NCBI GenBank assembly: GCA_022563615.1
Contig: JADFMZ010000153.1
Coordinates: forward strand, 1-7,455
Direction: 5' to 3'
Length of the DNA: 7,455 nucleotides
DNA from: Planctomycetota bacterium
GTDB taxonomy: Bacteria; Planctomycetota; Phycisphaerae; UBA1845
Part shown: positions 1-7,250 of the stretch, piece by piece
Layout: every line of letters begins with the position of its first letter
How positions within the stretch are numbered: position 1 is the stretch's first letter
The notes under the pieces: generated by a model
Seen by the model: the letters and a program-made list of their open reading frames with translations, nothing else
Databases searched by the model: none
Told to the model about the DNA's origin: nothing
Program-made: the position numbers and the translations under genes

Positions 1-246
1 GAGAAGCGAAAGGCCCTGATTGATCTCCTCAGCAAGGCCCGCACGCGCGTAGGGCCGGGTAGGCCCGACCAAACTCTGATGCAAAAAGTTACCAGCGAGA
101 CTCGGGATGAGATTGCCAAGCAGCTCACTCCCGCCCAGAAGGCCCATTTCATCGAAACGGTGACGATGTTACAGAAGTCGCGGGCCAACGAGGCCAAAAA
201 ACACAAATGGTTACGGGACAGGGATCGCGGGAGAGTCAAGCCGTAA
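1..246 (+). CDS. C-terminal part of a Spy/CpxP-like LTxxQ protein (5' end outside window)
   Basis: An open frame runs from base 1 to a TAA at 244-246 and gives the last 81 residues of a protein that starts before the window. The visible part is charged, lysine/arginine-rich and predicted helical. It contains LTPAQKAHF (residues 40-48 of the fragment), a match to the LTxxQ signature of Spy/CpxP-type periplasmic chaperones and sensors. It aligns without gaps to residues 242-310 of the next gene (351-1343), including AHF after the Q motif, so the two are paralogues arranged in tandem. The neighbour has a signal peptide, so this protein is probably exported too, but its N terminus is not visible. 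Family assignment rests on the short motif and helical pattern only. A generic secreted helical protein is the alternative. Confidence 0.72.
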   Translation, partial: EKRKALIDLLSKARTRVGPGRPDQTLMQKVTSETRDEIAKQLTPAQKAHFIETVTMLQKSRANEAKKHKWLRDRDRGRVKP

Positions 247-335
247 GTACGGCACGGATCCGCGGGATCAACGATGATCGGAATCTCAGGCTGTATCATG
301 TCGGCACCATCATGTGAACGGCGTGAACAAGCGAT

Positions 336-342
336 GGAGGAG
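336..342 (+). promoter_or_regulatory. Strong ribosome binding site for the 351-1343 gene
   Basis: GGAGGAG lies 8 bases upstream of the ATG at 351. This is close to ideal Shine-Dalgarno sequence and spacing. An in-frame TGA at 324-326 blocks any longer start, so the ATG at 351 is well supported. Confidence 0.75.
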
Positions 343-350
343 AAGATAGT

Positions 351-1343
351 ATGAAGACCGGACGTCTGCGACTTCTATTGATCGCCGTGACCTCCTTTGT
401 AGGGGTCGGCGCAAGCGACATCGCAACAGGGCAACCAGCGAGCCCACAAGATGCAAACCAGAGCAGGGAACCGGGCATTTCCAGGCCGGCGGGAGAGCGT
501 GAGTTCGGAGCCTCGCGACCCCTGCGGCGCCGGAAATCGAAGCTCAACGTCAGGTGGGCGGAACTAGCGGCTCGCCGTACCTTCCGGCTTGCCAAGCTCG
601 AAAGGCTCATGGGGCAAGAGCTTTCTCTCAGCCAACAGCAGATTGTTGCGATCCAACGCGTATTGCAACGTTACTCCGCAGAACTCGACGCCACGGTAGC
701 GGCCCTCAAGGTGCTCGGGAAACGACGCGCCCGCGACGGTCGCACTGATTTGAACGAGCGAAATGAGTTCAAGCCTAAACTGAAGGCGGCGCGGCAGGCC
801 GGTGATGAGGCCATCGTCAACCGGCCGACAAACCAGGTTCTACAAGGTACGCCGTCAAGCACATCACTCGCCCCAGTAGCCATGAAGCTATTGAGCGCGC
901 CTACGGAGCTTTACGAACACCTCTCGGCCGAATTGCAACCAAACCAACGCGCCAAGTTCGATCGATTAGTCCAACGCTGGTGGACTCTATATCCACAGCA
1001 ACCCATCGAATACCCTTTGGGGCGACTTCTTCGCGGTGTAACCGACCCGGAGCTGCGCATTTCTGATGCACAGCGGATGACTTTGCGCAAACTTGTCGCC
1101 GATGCTTCGTCCGATCTCAACCCCATGTTTTCGGATGAAGCCCTGGTGAGCGACCGGTACAAGAAGGTATTGAGGAGCATTTCCAAGAGCCTGGAATCCC
1201 AACAGCGGGCCCATTTTCACAGCACCCTCAAGGAGATAGCGGAAGACGTCGCCGCCGAACGCGCTGCGATGGAGCAATGGGAGAAAAAGCACCCGAAAAG
1301 GGCGGCTCGGACACGATTCAAGAAAGAGGCGCCGGCCCCGTAG
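351..1343 (+). CDS. Secreted Spy/CpxP-like protein with duplicated LTxxQ unit
   Basis: This is a 330-residue protein with a typical signal peptide: basic start (MKTGRLR), hydrophobic core at about residues 8-21, and a plausible cleavage after VGA at 21. A low-complexity basic segment follows (about 30-66). The rest is mostly predicted helix. Four segments resemble the LTxxQ motif of the Spy/CpxP family: LSLSQQQ (91-97), LQPNQRAKF (195-203), ISDAQRMTL (237-245) and LESQQRAHF (281-289). They form two long-short pairs, which suggests an internal duplication (about 80-210 and 237-300). Spy and CpxP are periplasmic chaperones or stress-sensor partners of roughly 160 residues, so this is about twice that length. 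The function here is inferred: an envelope protein that binds unfolded protein, metal or a sensor. The preceding gene is a tandem paralogue 104 bases upstream, perhaps co-transcribed. The C terminus is very basic. It could also be a structural helical protein unrelated to chaperones. Confidence 0.8.
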   Translation: MKTGRLRLLLIAVTSFVGVGASDIATGQPASPQDANQSREPGISRPAGEREFGASRPLRRRKSKLNVRWAELAARRTFRLAKLERLMGQELSLSQQQIVAIQRVLQRYSAELDATVAALKVLGKRRARDGRTDLNERNEFKPKLKAARQAGDEAIVNRPTNQVLQGTPSSTSLAPVAMKLLSAPTELYEHLSAELQPNQRAKFDRLVQRWWTLYPQQPIEYPLGRLLRGVTDPELRISDAQRMTLRKLVADASSDLNPMFSDEALVSDRYKKVLRSISKSLESQQRAHFHSTLKEIAEDVAAERAAMEQWEKKHPKRAARTRFKKEAPAP

Positions 1344-1384
1344 CTGACCTGTGTCATCCCAAGAAATGAGGTTGCAGCGACTAC

Positions 1385-1460
1385 CAGACTTGGTCTGATG
1401 GCCCGTTCAACGTAGCGGCCTCACGCCGGGGGAGACGGCGCGTGATATAAGCGCCGGCGC
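1385..1460. other. Hairpins in the gap between convergent genes
   Basis: The 140-base gap between the converging genes holds a 5-bp hairpin CAGAC-TTG-GTCTG (1385-1397), a CGCCG/CGGCG hairpin around 1427-1443, and a perfect 10-base palindrome GCGCCGGCGC (1451-1460). None is followed by a run of T on either strand, so they are not convincing intrinsic terminators. They may still help end or stabilise the two convergent transcripts. Confidence 0.3.
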
Positions 1461-1483
1461 ATGGGATAGTCTCCAGGCAAATC

Positions 1484-2293
1484 TTAATATCGTCCGCGTT
1501 TGCGCTCTTTGGCTGGCAGGATTTCCAAACAGGTCGTCCACCACCCGGTCAGAATCGTCTCGACGAATTCCTCGGGCAGGTTTTCAGCCGTCATTTCAGC
1601 GGCCAACCGTTCGTGATCGTAGACCACGGGGATGAAGGAAACGGCTGGCGGTGCGTCACTGGAATCCCCGGCGGCTTCCAGAATCGTGTACCAGACGTTG
1701 GTGAGTCCGTCGTTTTCGGGCCGGCCAAGTACGCCGACATTGACGAACTGCTTGCCGTCACTCAAAAAGCGTCGCCAATGGATTCCCGTATGAGTACACA
1801 GCACGACATCGGCATCGAACCGCCGGGCCAATCGATCCAGAAACGGCGTTGAGGTCGCGCTTTCCCATAGAAACTCATTCATCCTTCGCGGGCTGCCGTG
1901 ACACATCAGGATGCGCTTGCCGCCGAGATCAACACGCCGGTGTTCCGGCAGATCACGCAACCACGGTCGCCATTTCGGATCCGTACGAGCGTAGGTGTAC
2001 CGGTAGCTCACGGATGCGAAATGGTTGTCGCGGGGATCGGTGTATCCACACTGACAGTCGCTCCAACCACGACCGATGGAGTCATCGTAGTTGCCTCGAA
2101 TCACATGGACGTTGTGATCGAGCAAGATCGGGAATATCCGGTCGGGATGCGGCCCGAACGCGCCCAAGTCCCCAAGGCAATAGAAGGCGTCTACGTTGCG
2201 GCGCCGCGCATCCTCGATGGCCGACTCCAGCGCCAGGTAATTGCTGTACAGGCCACCGAAGACGGCGATGCGGTTATGGGTCTGGGCTTGCAC
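1484..2293 (-). CDS. Calcineurin-like metallophosphoesterase with altered metal site
   Basis: This 269-residue protein has the Metallophos_2/YfcE-like layout: N-terminal strand motif at 10-20, GDLG (41-44), GNYD (68-71), CHGSP (131-135) and THTGIH (167-172). The family hydrolyses phosphomonoesters or phosphodiesters at a two-metal centre. Here motif I, normally D-x-H, reads G14-L-Y16, and the final GHTH motif reads THTG. The ligands of one metal site are therefore missing, while D42, N69, H132 and H168 for the other site remain. H172 and the cysteines C80/C82 lie nearby and might contribute. No signal peptide is visible, so it is probably cytoplasmic. Translation starts at GTG 2291-2293. A TGA lies in frame a little upstream and no ATG intervenes, and the Shine-Dalgarno is weak. 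It is last in the operon, 41 bases after the CvpA-like gene. The substrate is unknown, and a mono-metal enzyme or a nucleotide/phosphate-binding non-enzyme are both possible. Confidence 0.85.
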   Translation of the reverse strand: MQAQTHNRIAVFGGLYSNYLALESAIEDARRRNVDAFYCLGDLGAFGPHPDRIFPILLDHNVHVIRGNYDDSIGRGWSDCQCGYTDPRDNHFASVSYRYTYARTDPKWRPWLRDLPEHRRVDLGGKRILMCHGSPRRMNEFLWESATSTPFLDRLARRFDADVVLCTHTGIHWRRFLSDGKQFVNVGVLGRPENDGLTNVWYTILEAAGDSSDAPPAVSFIPVVYDHERLAAEMTAENLPEEFVETILTGWWTTCLEILPAKERKRGRY

Positions 2294-2334
2294 GGAGTGT
2301 GATCCGGCGCTTATGAATCAAACAGGCAGCAGGG

Positions 2335-4200
2335 CTACTGTGGCGCAGTCAGGTTTTCAGAGCGCAGGTCGTCACGACGCGAGGCAGATCCTCCGGTGCT
2401 GAACGACACGATTTGGACGCCGGGCTCCACCAGGAACAACAGCACAAGCTGCCCGTCATTTCCAAGGCGATCCTCCTTGATCCTGCTGAAAGCTCCAACT
2501 CCGCCGACTGTCCCAACCTGCTTGGGGAAATACTGTACTTCGATAATCTTCTGGCCTCGGACGCTCGCCAACGCGTACTTGCCGATGAACTTATACTGCC
2601 GGCCGGCGGCGTCTTGGACGACGTAATTCTGGGCGACCTTGACCGCCTGGCTCAGCGCCCGGCCCAGCGTGCTGCGGGCTTTCAACGCGCCGACGTTCAG
2701 ATGGAGTAATCGCTTGTCGGAAGGCACATCAAACCTGGACAAGACGGGATCCGTCCCGCCTTCCTGCTTGTCCACCTCGCCGAGAAGGTGGCCGCTCCGC
2801 AGTTGGTTGCGACCGGTATCGACATTTCGAAGCGATCGGTAAGACCGCAGCTCGAACGGCAACTGGTCGCCGAAGAACGACCGGTTCGCCAGAGTCGTCA
2901 AACCCCGCACGCCGCCTCCGCGTCCCGAGTCGGGGACGGCCTGAGCTTGCCCGCGCCGCGAGCGCCGGGTCGGCGATTCAGGCGCGCCGCTGTCGGAGAC
3001 CTTCGTCGCACTCGGTTGCCCGGTCGACGATGGCGGCGGTGGCGGAGCGGAGCGTGTGGACCGGGCTCCTGAGGCACGGGCGTCGCTCTCGTCTGAACTG
3101 GTATCGAACGTCACGGCCGCGCGGGCGCACCGCTTGTACTCCACAAAATCGGGAACGAAGCCGTTGGGCAGTTCAAACACCAGCTCGACCTCCGCGTTGA
3201 TATCGCGCGGCACGAGAACGGTGTCGGTAACGGGCCAATCTCCTCCAAGTTGTTTTCTGATTCGAATGTGACGATTCACGGGATCCGATACATCCTGTTG
3301 CTGGATGGCGATCGGAAAGTATTGTTGAGGAGAGCCGTCCAGACCTCCACGTCCGACCAGCCGAAACTGCCTCAACGTAAACATATGGCTCTTCCGCTGA
3401 TCGCGAGCGCTGTTCTGCAGCTTGACGTTAATCATTTGGAACTTGCTTCCGCCCTTGGGGTCGAGCGGTTCATACTCGTCGGGCTCGTCAGTTCGCGGGT
3501 CGCCGGGGATAAGGCGGTAGACGAACTGCACGGGTTCAGCCGCAACGACGGAAATGGAGCGCGGCGGGGCGAAGCGCGAAACATCTCGATGAACAGTATT
3601 AACCCAGCCAGCCTCCTGAACTAGATCGGGATGGTCCAGGCTGAAAGTCCGTTCGCCGCTGAACAGGCCGTTTGACAACATCGAAGCGACCGATACCGCC
3701 AATCGGTCGGGCGACAGCCAGAGGTTGCGCTCTTCGGCATTGGGGTCGGGTGGAGTGGGAACAGCATCCGCACTTAGAGCGTTCCAGGGCGCCGCATCAA
3801 ACCGCGAAAATCCCAGGATGGCTTCCCCGAAAGGAATTTGTTGTACGCTGCCGGCCATCACGCCCACCATCAAGAACGCCGTAACCAGGCCGCATACGCC
3901 CCCGCCAATCCGGTCCGCCGCCGCCGGCATTAGACAAGACCGGCGAATGAGCCGGTCAAAGACCAGTCTCGCAAGCAAGAGCGGCACGCCAAAAATCAGC
4001 CCCAAAGCCAGGGCGTGGGCGTAGTCGGGTTTCCAGTGCGGGGCGATCCATTCGACCGCCACCCATTCATATGTGCCGTAGGCCGTCGCCGCGCAACAAA
4101 TCGTCAGCACCATCATGATGATCGCGCTGAACAACCCCTGGTTGGCCTGGTAGATTGTAATGGCGAAGACGAGTGCGACGACCAGCAGTGACAGCCACAT
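2335..4200 (-). CDS. CvpA-like membrane protein with large two-domain C-terminal tail
   Basis: This is a 621-residue protein. Four predicted membrane helices (about 2-18, 23-43, 61-83, 100-120) with a glycine-rich stretch before the last match the CvpA (colicin V production) family layout, which is normally only about 160-200 residues. About 480 further residues follow. Residues 222-360 and 445-603 each look like a beta-sandwich with the pattern of DUF4352/telokin-like domains: a strand like FQMINVKLQN, then a Q-Y-F/Q-Y-K segment, then a hydrophobic strand ending LVFELP or LLFLVEPG. Between them lies a disordered linker rich in P, S and R (366-440, with a run of six prolines). The frame stays open upstream to 4326, but ATG 4198-4200 is chosen: it has a good ribosome site, begins directly with the first helix, and avoids a long overlap with the preceding gene. 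It begins 14 bases after that gene's stop. The function is inferred as an envelope scaffold. Topology of the tail is not settled. Confidence 0.78.
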   Translation of the reverse strand: MWLSLLVVALVFAITIYQANQGLFSAIIMMVLTICCAATAYGTYEWVAVEWIAPHWKPDYAHALALGLIFGVPLLLARLVFDRLIRRSCLMPAAADRIGGGVCGLVTAFLMVGVMAGSVQQIPFGEAILGFSRFDAAPWNALSADAVPTPPDPNAEERNLWLSPDRLAVSVASMLSNGLFSGERTFSLDHPDLVQEAGWVNTVHRDVSRFAPPRSISVVAAEPVQFVYRLIPGDPRTDEPDEYEPLDPKGGSKFQMINVKLQNSARDQRKSHMFTLRQFRLVGRGGLDGSPQQYFPIAIQQQDVSDPVNRHIRIRKQLGGDWPVTDTVLVPRDINAEVELVFELPNGFVPDFVEYKRCARAAVTFDTSSDESDARASGARSTRSAPPPPPSSTGQPSATKVSDSGAPESPTRRSRRGQAQAVPDSGRGGGVRGLTTLANRSFFGDQLPFELRSYRSLRNVDTGRNQLRSGHLLGEVDKQEGGTDPVLSRFDVPSDKRLLHLNVGALKARSTLGRALSQAVKVAQNYVVQDAAGRQYKFIGKYALASVRGQKIIEVQYFPKQVGTVGGVGAFSRIKEDRLGNDGQLVLLFLVEPGVQIVSFSTGGSASRRDDLRSENLTAPQ

Positions 4201-4207
4201 GGGGGTG

Positions 4208-4211
4208 CTCC
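4208..4211 (-). promoter_or_regulatory. Ribosome binding site deciding the CvpA-like gene start
   Basis: On the minus strand GGAG lies 7 bases before the ATG at 4200, between the stop of the upstream gene (4215-4217) and this start. This favours 4200 over the longer open frame reaching 4326, whose extra 42 residues are arginine-rich and overlap the upstream coding sequence. Confidence 0.65.
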
Positions 4212-4214
4212 GTT

Positions 4215-5933
4215 TTAGCTTCCTTCGGCGCGAAGGCACCGCAGAACCTCGTTCATGCTTGTGGTGCCGTCGATCACTTTGAGCAGCCCTTCTTCCTGAA
4301 GATAATACATTTTGTTCTTGCGGCACTGCGATTTGATGCGGGCCATCGGCGCCTTCTCGATGATCAGTTTCGAGACCTCCGGGTCCACAACCATCAACTC
4401 GAAAACGCCCGTCCGTTTGACATATCCGGTCCCCTGGCAGTTGGCGCAGACGATAGGTTTCCCCTTCTTGTCCAACTGAGGTTCCGTAGGCGGTCGGTAG
4501 AACCGCTCGATCTTGTCCGCGGGAAGGTTTAGCTTTTTCAAGGTGGCGGTGTCAGGGCGAAAAGCCTCCCGACATTCCGTGCATAGAACCCTCACCAGGC
4601 GTTGATTGATGACTCCCAACAAAGCCTTGGACGCCAGTTTGGGGTTGCTAAGCCAATTCAAGTACCGATTAAGGGCATCGAACGCATCTTTGGCGTGCAT
4701 ACCCAAGTAGATTTTTCGGTCGTCCGAAGCGGCGCGTGAGGCGATCACCGCGGTTTCCTGATCCTCGCAAAGGTCGATCAGCACGATGTCCGGCTCACGG
4801 CGCAGAACGGTTTGAAGCATCCGCGCGAACCCGACATCCGTCTTGTTGCCCTCGAAAACCTGCTGCGTGATGTTGTCCAAATCGAGCATGCTGCGGTGTT
4901 CCAGGGCGTGGATGTTGTTGATGTAAGCGTCATGAGTGCGAAGCAGGGCGTATTGCGTTGAGGTCAGCCCGTGCCCCGGCGGGGCGCTGATGATTAGCAA
5001 ACCCTTCGATTTGCTCATGAACTTCTTAACGTGCTCGAGTCGCGCGGTGCGCAGGCCGAGCTCCGGAAGACGAAACAGGGCGGGACCGGTCTGGATGTGC
5101 ACGCGCAGGCGCTCTCCCGCCATCGTGCCTGAGGTGCGAACCTCGGTATATCCCTTCTCTCCCTCGTGGTTCAGGAGAGTGGTCTGGATGCGACCGCTTT
5201 GAGGCCGGCGGATCTCCTCCACATTCAATCCCGCATGCTTCTTGAGGAAACGGAAGATGCGCTCCCCGTCTTCCGGCGGCAAACCCTCGGATCGTTCCGT
5301 CGCCACGCCGTCAATCTTGAAAACAAGACGATATTTTTCTTTGCCGGCCACAATGTCGGCGTCAGAGGCCCGACGCCATAGCAGGTCGTACAGGAAATCC
5401 TGCACGACATCGAAGTCGCGAAGCCCCTCCGCGTCCTCCGGCATTTCGACGAAGTCTCCCGCATGATCTGAGATGTGAACACGAATTCCCTTGGCGGATG
5501 ATGGCTTTTTGGCGCCGCTTCTGCCCAACCGGCTCTTCAGATGTGCGATGGTCAGAACTCTGGCCGCCGGGGCCACCCGACCGTTGCGGTGGATCACGTA
5601 GGCGGCGATTGGACCGCCGGCGATCAGGAGCCAGAACGCCACGCCGAGGTAGAACAACCCCGCGTGCCACGGAGGTATGAGCAGGGCCACGAACGCCACG
5701 AGGCCGCCCGAAAGGACGATCAGACTCCACTGTTCCCGCCTGGTCTTGACGACGTCCGTGTCGCGGTCCACCCACTGCGCCGCGGCGGCCCATGCCAGCA
5801 GCAGAACCACGACCACTCCCGCCTTGATCGGGTTCACGTACAAGGCGGGCTCGACCGGCACACTGGCGGGAAAAATGGCGATGCTCCAATCCATTAGAGG
5901 TGTGGGTGAAGATGCGGTTCCATCTGGTCGCAC
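4215..5933 (-). CDS. Membrane-anchored GspE/PilB-like protein, probable pseudo-ATPase
   Basis: This 572-residue protein has three predicted N-terminal membrane helices (about 36-54, 70-88, 91-114), then a region like the GspE/PilB N2 domain (about 175-282, with FKIDGV, RRPQSGRI and TEVRTS), then the RecA-like C domain (about 283-572). Known GspE/PilB proteins power type II secretion or pilus extension as soluble hexamers. Here the nucleotide motifs are degraded. Walker A reads APPGHGLTST (317-326) with Leu323 for the essential lysine. The Asp box reads ALEHRS (343-348), losing the Asp. Walker B reads IDLCED (386-391) with Leu388 for the catalytic Glu and Glu390 for the Arg. The His box keeps H413. 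The zinc motif is intact (C451-x2-C454, C496-x2-C499), and the frame is uninterrupted, so this is a kept gene, not a decayed one. The GTG start at 5933 follows GAAGGA at a short 3-base spacing; ATG 5894 is an alternative without a visible ribosome site. It starts 19 bases after the PilT-like stop. Confidence 0.85.
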   Translation of the reverse strand: MRPDGTASSPTPLMDWSIAIFPASVPVEPALYVNPIKAGVVVVLLLAWAAAAQWVDRDTDVVKTRREQWSLIVLSGGLVAFVALLIPPWHAGLFYLGVAFWLLIAGGPIAAYVIHRNGRVAPAARVLTIAHLKSRLGRSGAKKPSSAKGIRVHISDHAGDFVEMPEDAEGLRDFDVVQDFLYDLLWRRASDADIVAGKEKYRLVFKIDGVATERSEGLPPEDGERIFRFLKKHAGLNVEEIRRPQSGRIQTTLLNHEGEKGYTEVRTSGTMAGERLRVHIQTGPALFRLPELGLRTARLEHVKKFMSKSKGLLIISAPPGHGLTSTQYALLRTHDAYINNIHALEHRSMLDLDNITQQVFEGNKTDVGFARMLQTVLRREPDIVLIDLCEDQETAVIASRAASDDRKIYLGMHAKDAFDALNRYLNWLSNPKLASKALLGVINQRLVRVLCTECREAFRPDTATLKKLNLPADKIERFYRPPTEPQLDKKGKPIVCANCQGTGYVKRTGVFELMVVDPEVSKLIIEKAPMARIKSQCRKNKMYYLQEEGLLKVIDGTTSMNEVLRCLRAEGS

Positions 5934-5952
5934 CTGTCCTTCATTTTCAGGC

Positions 5953-7113
5953 TCAACCGATGATTCCTCCGCCGGTCACCGAGATGCCCTTGAGGCGCAT
6001 TTTGAGCTCGTCGGGGTTGGGGGCTGCGGCGTAGGCGGTTTTTGTCGAAATTAACTCCCTGTCGACCAGGCTGCGGAGCGAGTCGGTAAAGTCGATCATC
6101 CCTTCGTGGGCGGAATTGCGCATCACGACGGATATTTCTCGATCCCGCCCCTCGGCAATCAGCTTGCGAACCGTGCTGTTGCAGATCATCAGCTCGCAGC
6201 ACGGAATACGCGGAATATCCGGCTGTAGGCCGGGGAGCAGTTTCAGCCCGATGATCGCCTGCAGGTTAAACACTAAGGAGCCGCGAATCAAGTCGCGCGC
6301 GTTCTCCGGAAACAGCTCCAGGATGCGGGAAATCGTATTGGCAGCGCTGGATGAATGGATCGTCCCGAACACCAGATGCCCGGTTTCCGCCGCGGACAGG
6401 GCGGCACTGTAGGTTTCCTGGTCCCGTAGTTCGCCGATCAGCACGACGTCAGGGTCTTCGCGCATCATACATTTGAGGGCTTCATGGAAATTCTCGACGT
6501 CCAGCCCGATTTCACGCTGGCTGATGAACGCCTTCTTGTCTTCAAACAGAAACTCGATGGGATCTTCGATCGTCATGATATGGCACGCCCGCGTGCGGTT
6601 GATCTCCTCGAGCATCGCGGCAATGGCCGTGCTTTTCCCGCTGCCGGTGATGCCCGCCAGAAGAATCAGGCCTTGATGCAGGTGGGCCAGATCAGCCAGG
6701 CGCTCAGGCAGGTGGAGCTGCTTGAAGTCGAGAATCTCCCTGGGCACTCGTCGGGCGGCGATCGACGTGCGTCCCCGCTGGCGAAACACGTTGATGCGAT
6801 ACCGATCACCGCTGTCGATTTGATACGCCAGGTCGATCGAGCCTTTTTCGCGATAGATATCGATCTGTCGCTGGTCCATGATTTCAAAGGCCATCGCTTC
6901 AATGGTCTCGTTGCTCAGCGCGTTGGCGTCGGCGTTACGGATGGCCCCTTGCAGGCGAAACTTCACCGGCGTATCCGCCTTCATGTGCATATCCGAGGCC
7001 CCATGTTTGGACATGGACCGGAAATACTTGTCGAGCTTGGCCGAACCGTTCCTCGATGCAGAGGGGTTGTCCGGTTTGGAAGTGTCAGCCTGCCCTACGG
7101 GATCATCTGCCAC
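5953..7113 (-). CDS. PilT-type retraction ATPase family protein
   Basis: This 386-residue protein matches the PilT family, usually about 345-370 residues. PilT is a cytoplasmic hexameric ATPase that disassembles type IV pili. All catalytic motifs are present: Walker A GITGSGKS (154-161), Asp box TIEDPIEF (181-188), Walker B PDVVLIGELRD (221-231) and His box TGHLVFGTIH (244-253). The N-terminal PAS-like domain shows GASDMHMK (38-45), matching the family's ASDLHL segment. TVRKLIAEG (314-322) occupies the place of the C-terminal AIRNLIRE motif needed for retraction in studied PilT proteins, and GMIDFTDSLRSLV (338-350) follows as usual. Residues 1-25 are a polar, low-complexity extension. Translation begins at GTG 7111-7113 behind a good ribosome site. 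It is first in the four-gene operon, directly before its degenerate GspE-like relative. No pilin gene is in view, so the motor may serve another envelope process. Family is sure; the name pilT is not, so no symbol is given. Confidence 0.93.
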   Translation of the reverse strand: MADDPVGQADTSKPDNPSASRNGSAKLDKYFRSMSKHGASDMHMKADTPVKFRLQGAIRNADANALSNETIEAMAFEIMDQRQIDIYREKGSIDLAYQIDSGDRYRINVFRQRGRTSIAARRVPREILDFKQLHLPERLADLAHLHQGLILLAGITGSGKSTAIAAMLEEINRTRACHIMTIEDPIEFLFEDKKAFISQREIGLDVENFHEALKCMMREDPDVVLIGELRDQETYSAALSAAETGHLVFGTIHSSSAANTISRILELFPENARDLIRGSLVFNLQAIIGLKLLPGLQPDIPRIPCCELMICNSTVRKLIAEGRDREISVVMRNSAHEGMIDFTDSLRSLVDRELISTKTAYAAAPNPDELKMRLKGISVTGGGIIG

Positions 7114-7119
7114 GAGTCA

Positions 7120-7131
7120 TCCTATCCCTCC
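7120..7131 (-). promoter_or_regulatory. Ribosome binding site for the PilT-like gene
   Basis: The minus strand reads GGAGGGATAGGA, with the AGGA end 6 bases before the GTG at 7113. This supports the GTG start. An ATG at 7118-7120 within the same stretch is out of frame and meets a stop after a few codons. Confidence 0.6.
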
Positions 7132-7250
7132 AGTTTGTTCAGCCCGGTCACCGGTTCAAGGCGCAACTCGAGCCTGCCCATTCTAGGGAGGTTATTGGCC
7201 GATTCAAGACGGAAAGCAGCCTTCCATTGGGCTCCCCTATAGCGTTCTCA

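Noticed and set aside
1385..1397. Bidirectional intrinsic terminator between the convergent genes
   Set aside because: The CAGAC/GTCTG hairpin is real but no T run follows it on either strand, so it was recorded only as a hairpin.
1849..2316. 155-codon and 134-codon plus-strand frames opposite the phosphoesterase gene
   Set aside because: They are rich in Arg, Cys and Ser as typical for shadow frames, and the minus strand carries clear phosphoesterase motifs over the same bases.
4201..4326. 42-residue N-terminal extension of the CvpA-like protein
   Set aside because: It overlaps the end of the GspE-like gene, is arginine-rich with no domain, and a better start with GGAG spacing lies at 4200.
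5362..5889. 175-codon minus-strand frame overlapping the start of the GspE-like gene
   Set aside because: It shares the strand but is in another frame, is arginine/glycine-rich without structure, and would displace the frame that carries membrane helices and the N2-like region.
4215..5933. Reading the GspE-like gene as a decayed pseudogene or a sequencing artefact
   Set aside because: The frame is unbroken, the zinc motif and N2-like region are kept, and the Walker A and Walker B changes need several base substitutions each.
6484..7242. 252-codon plus-strand open frame antisense to the PilT-like gene
   Set aside because: It lies almost wholly opposite a gene with every PilT motif in place, has no recognisable domain, and is the kind of antisense frame expected in GC-rich coding DNA.
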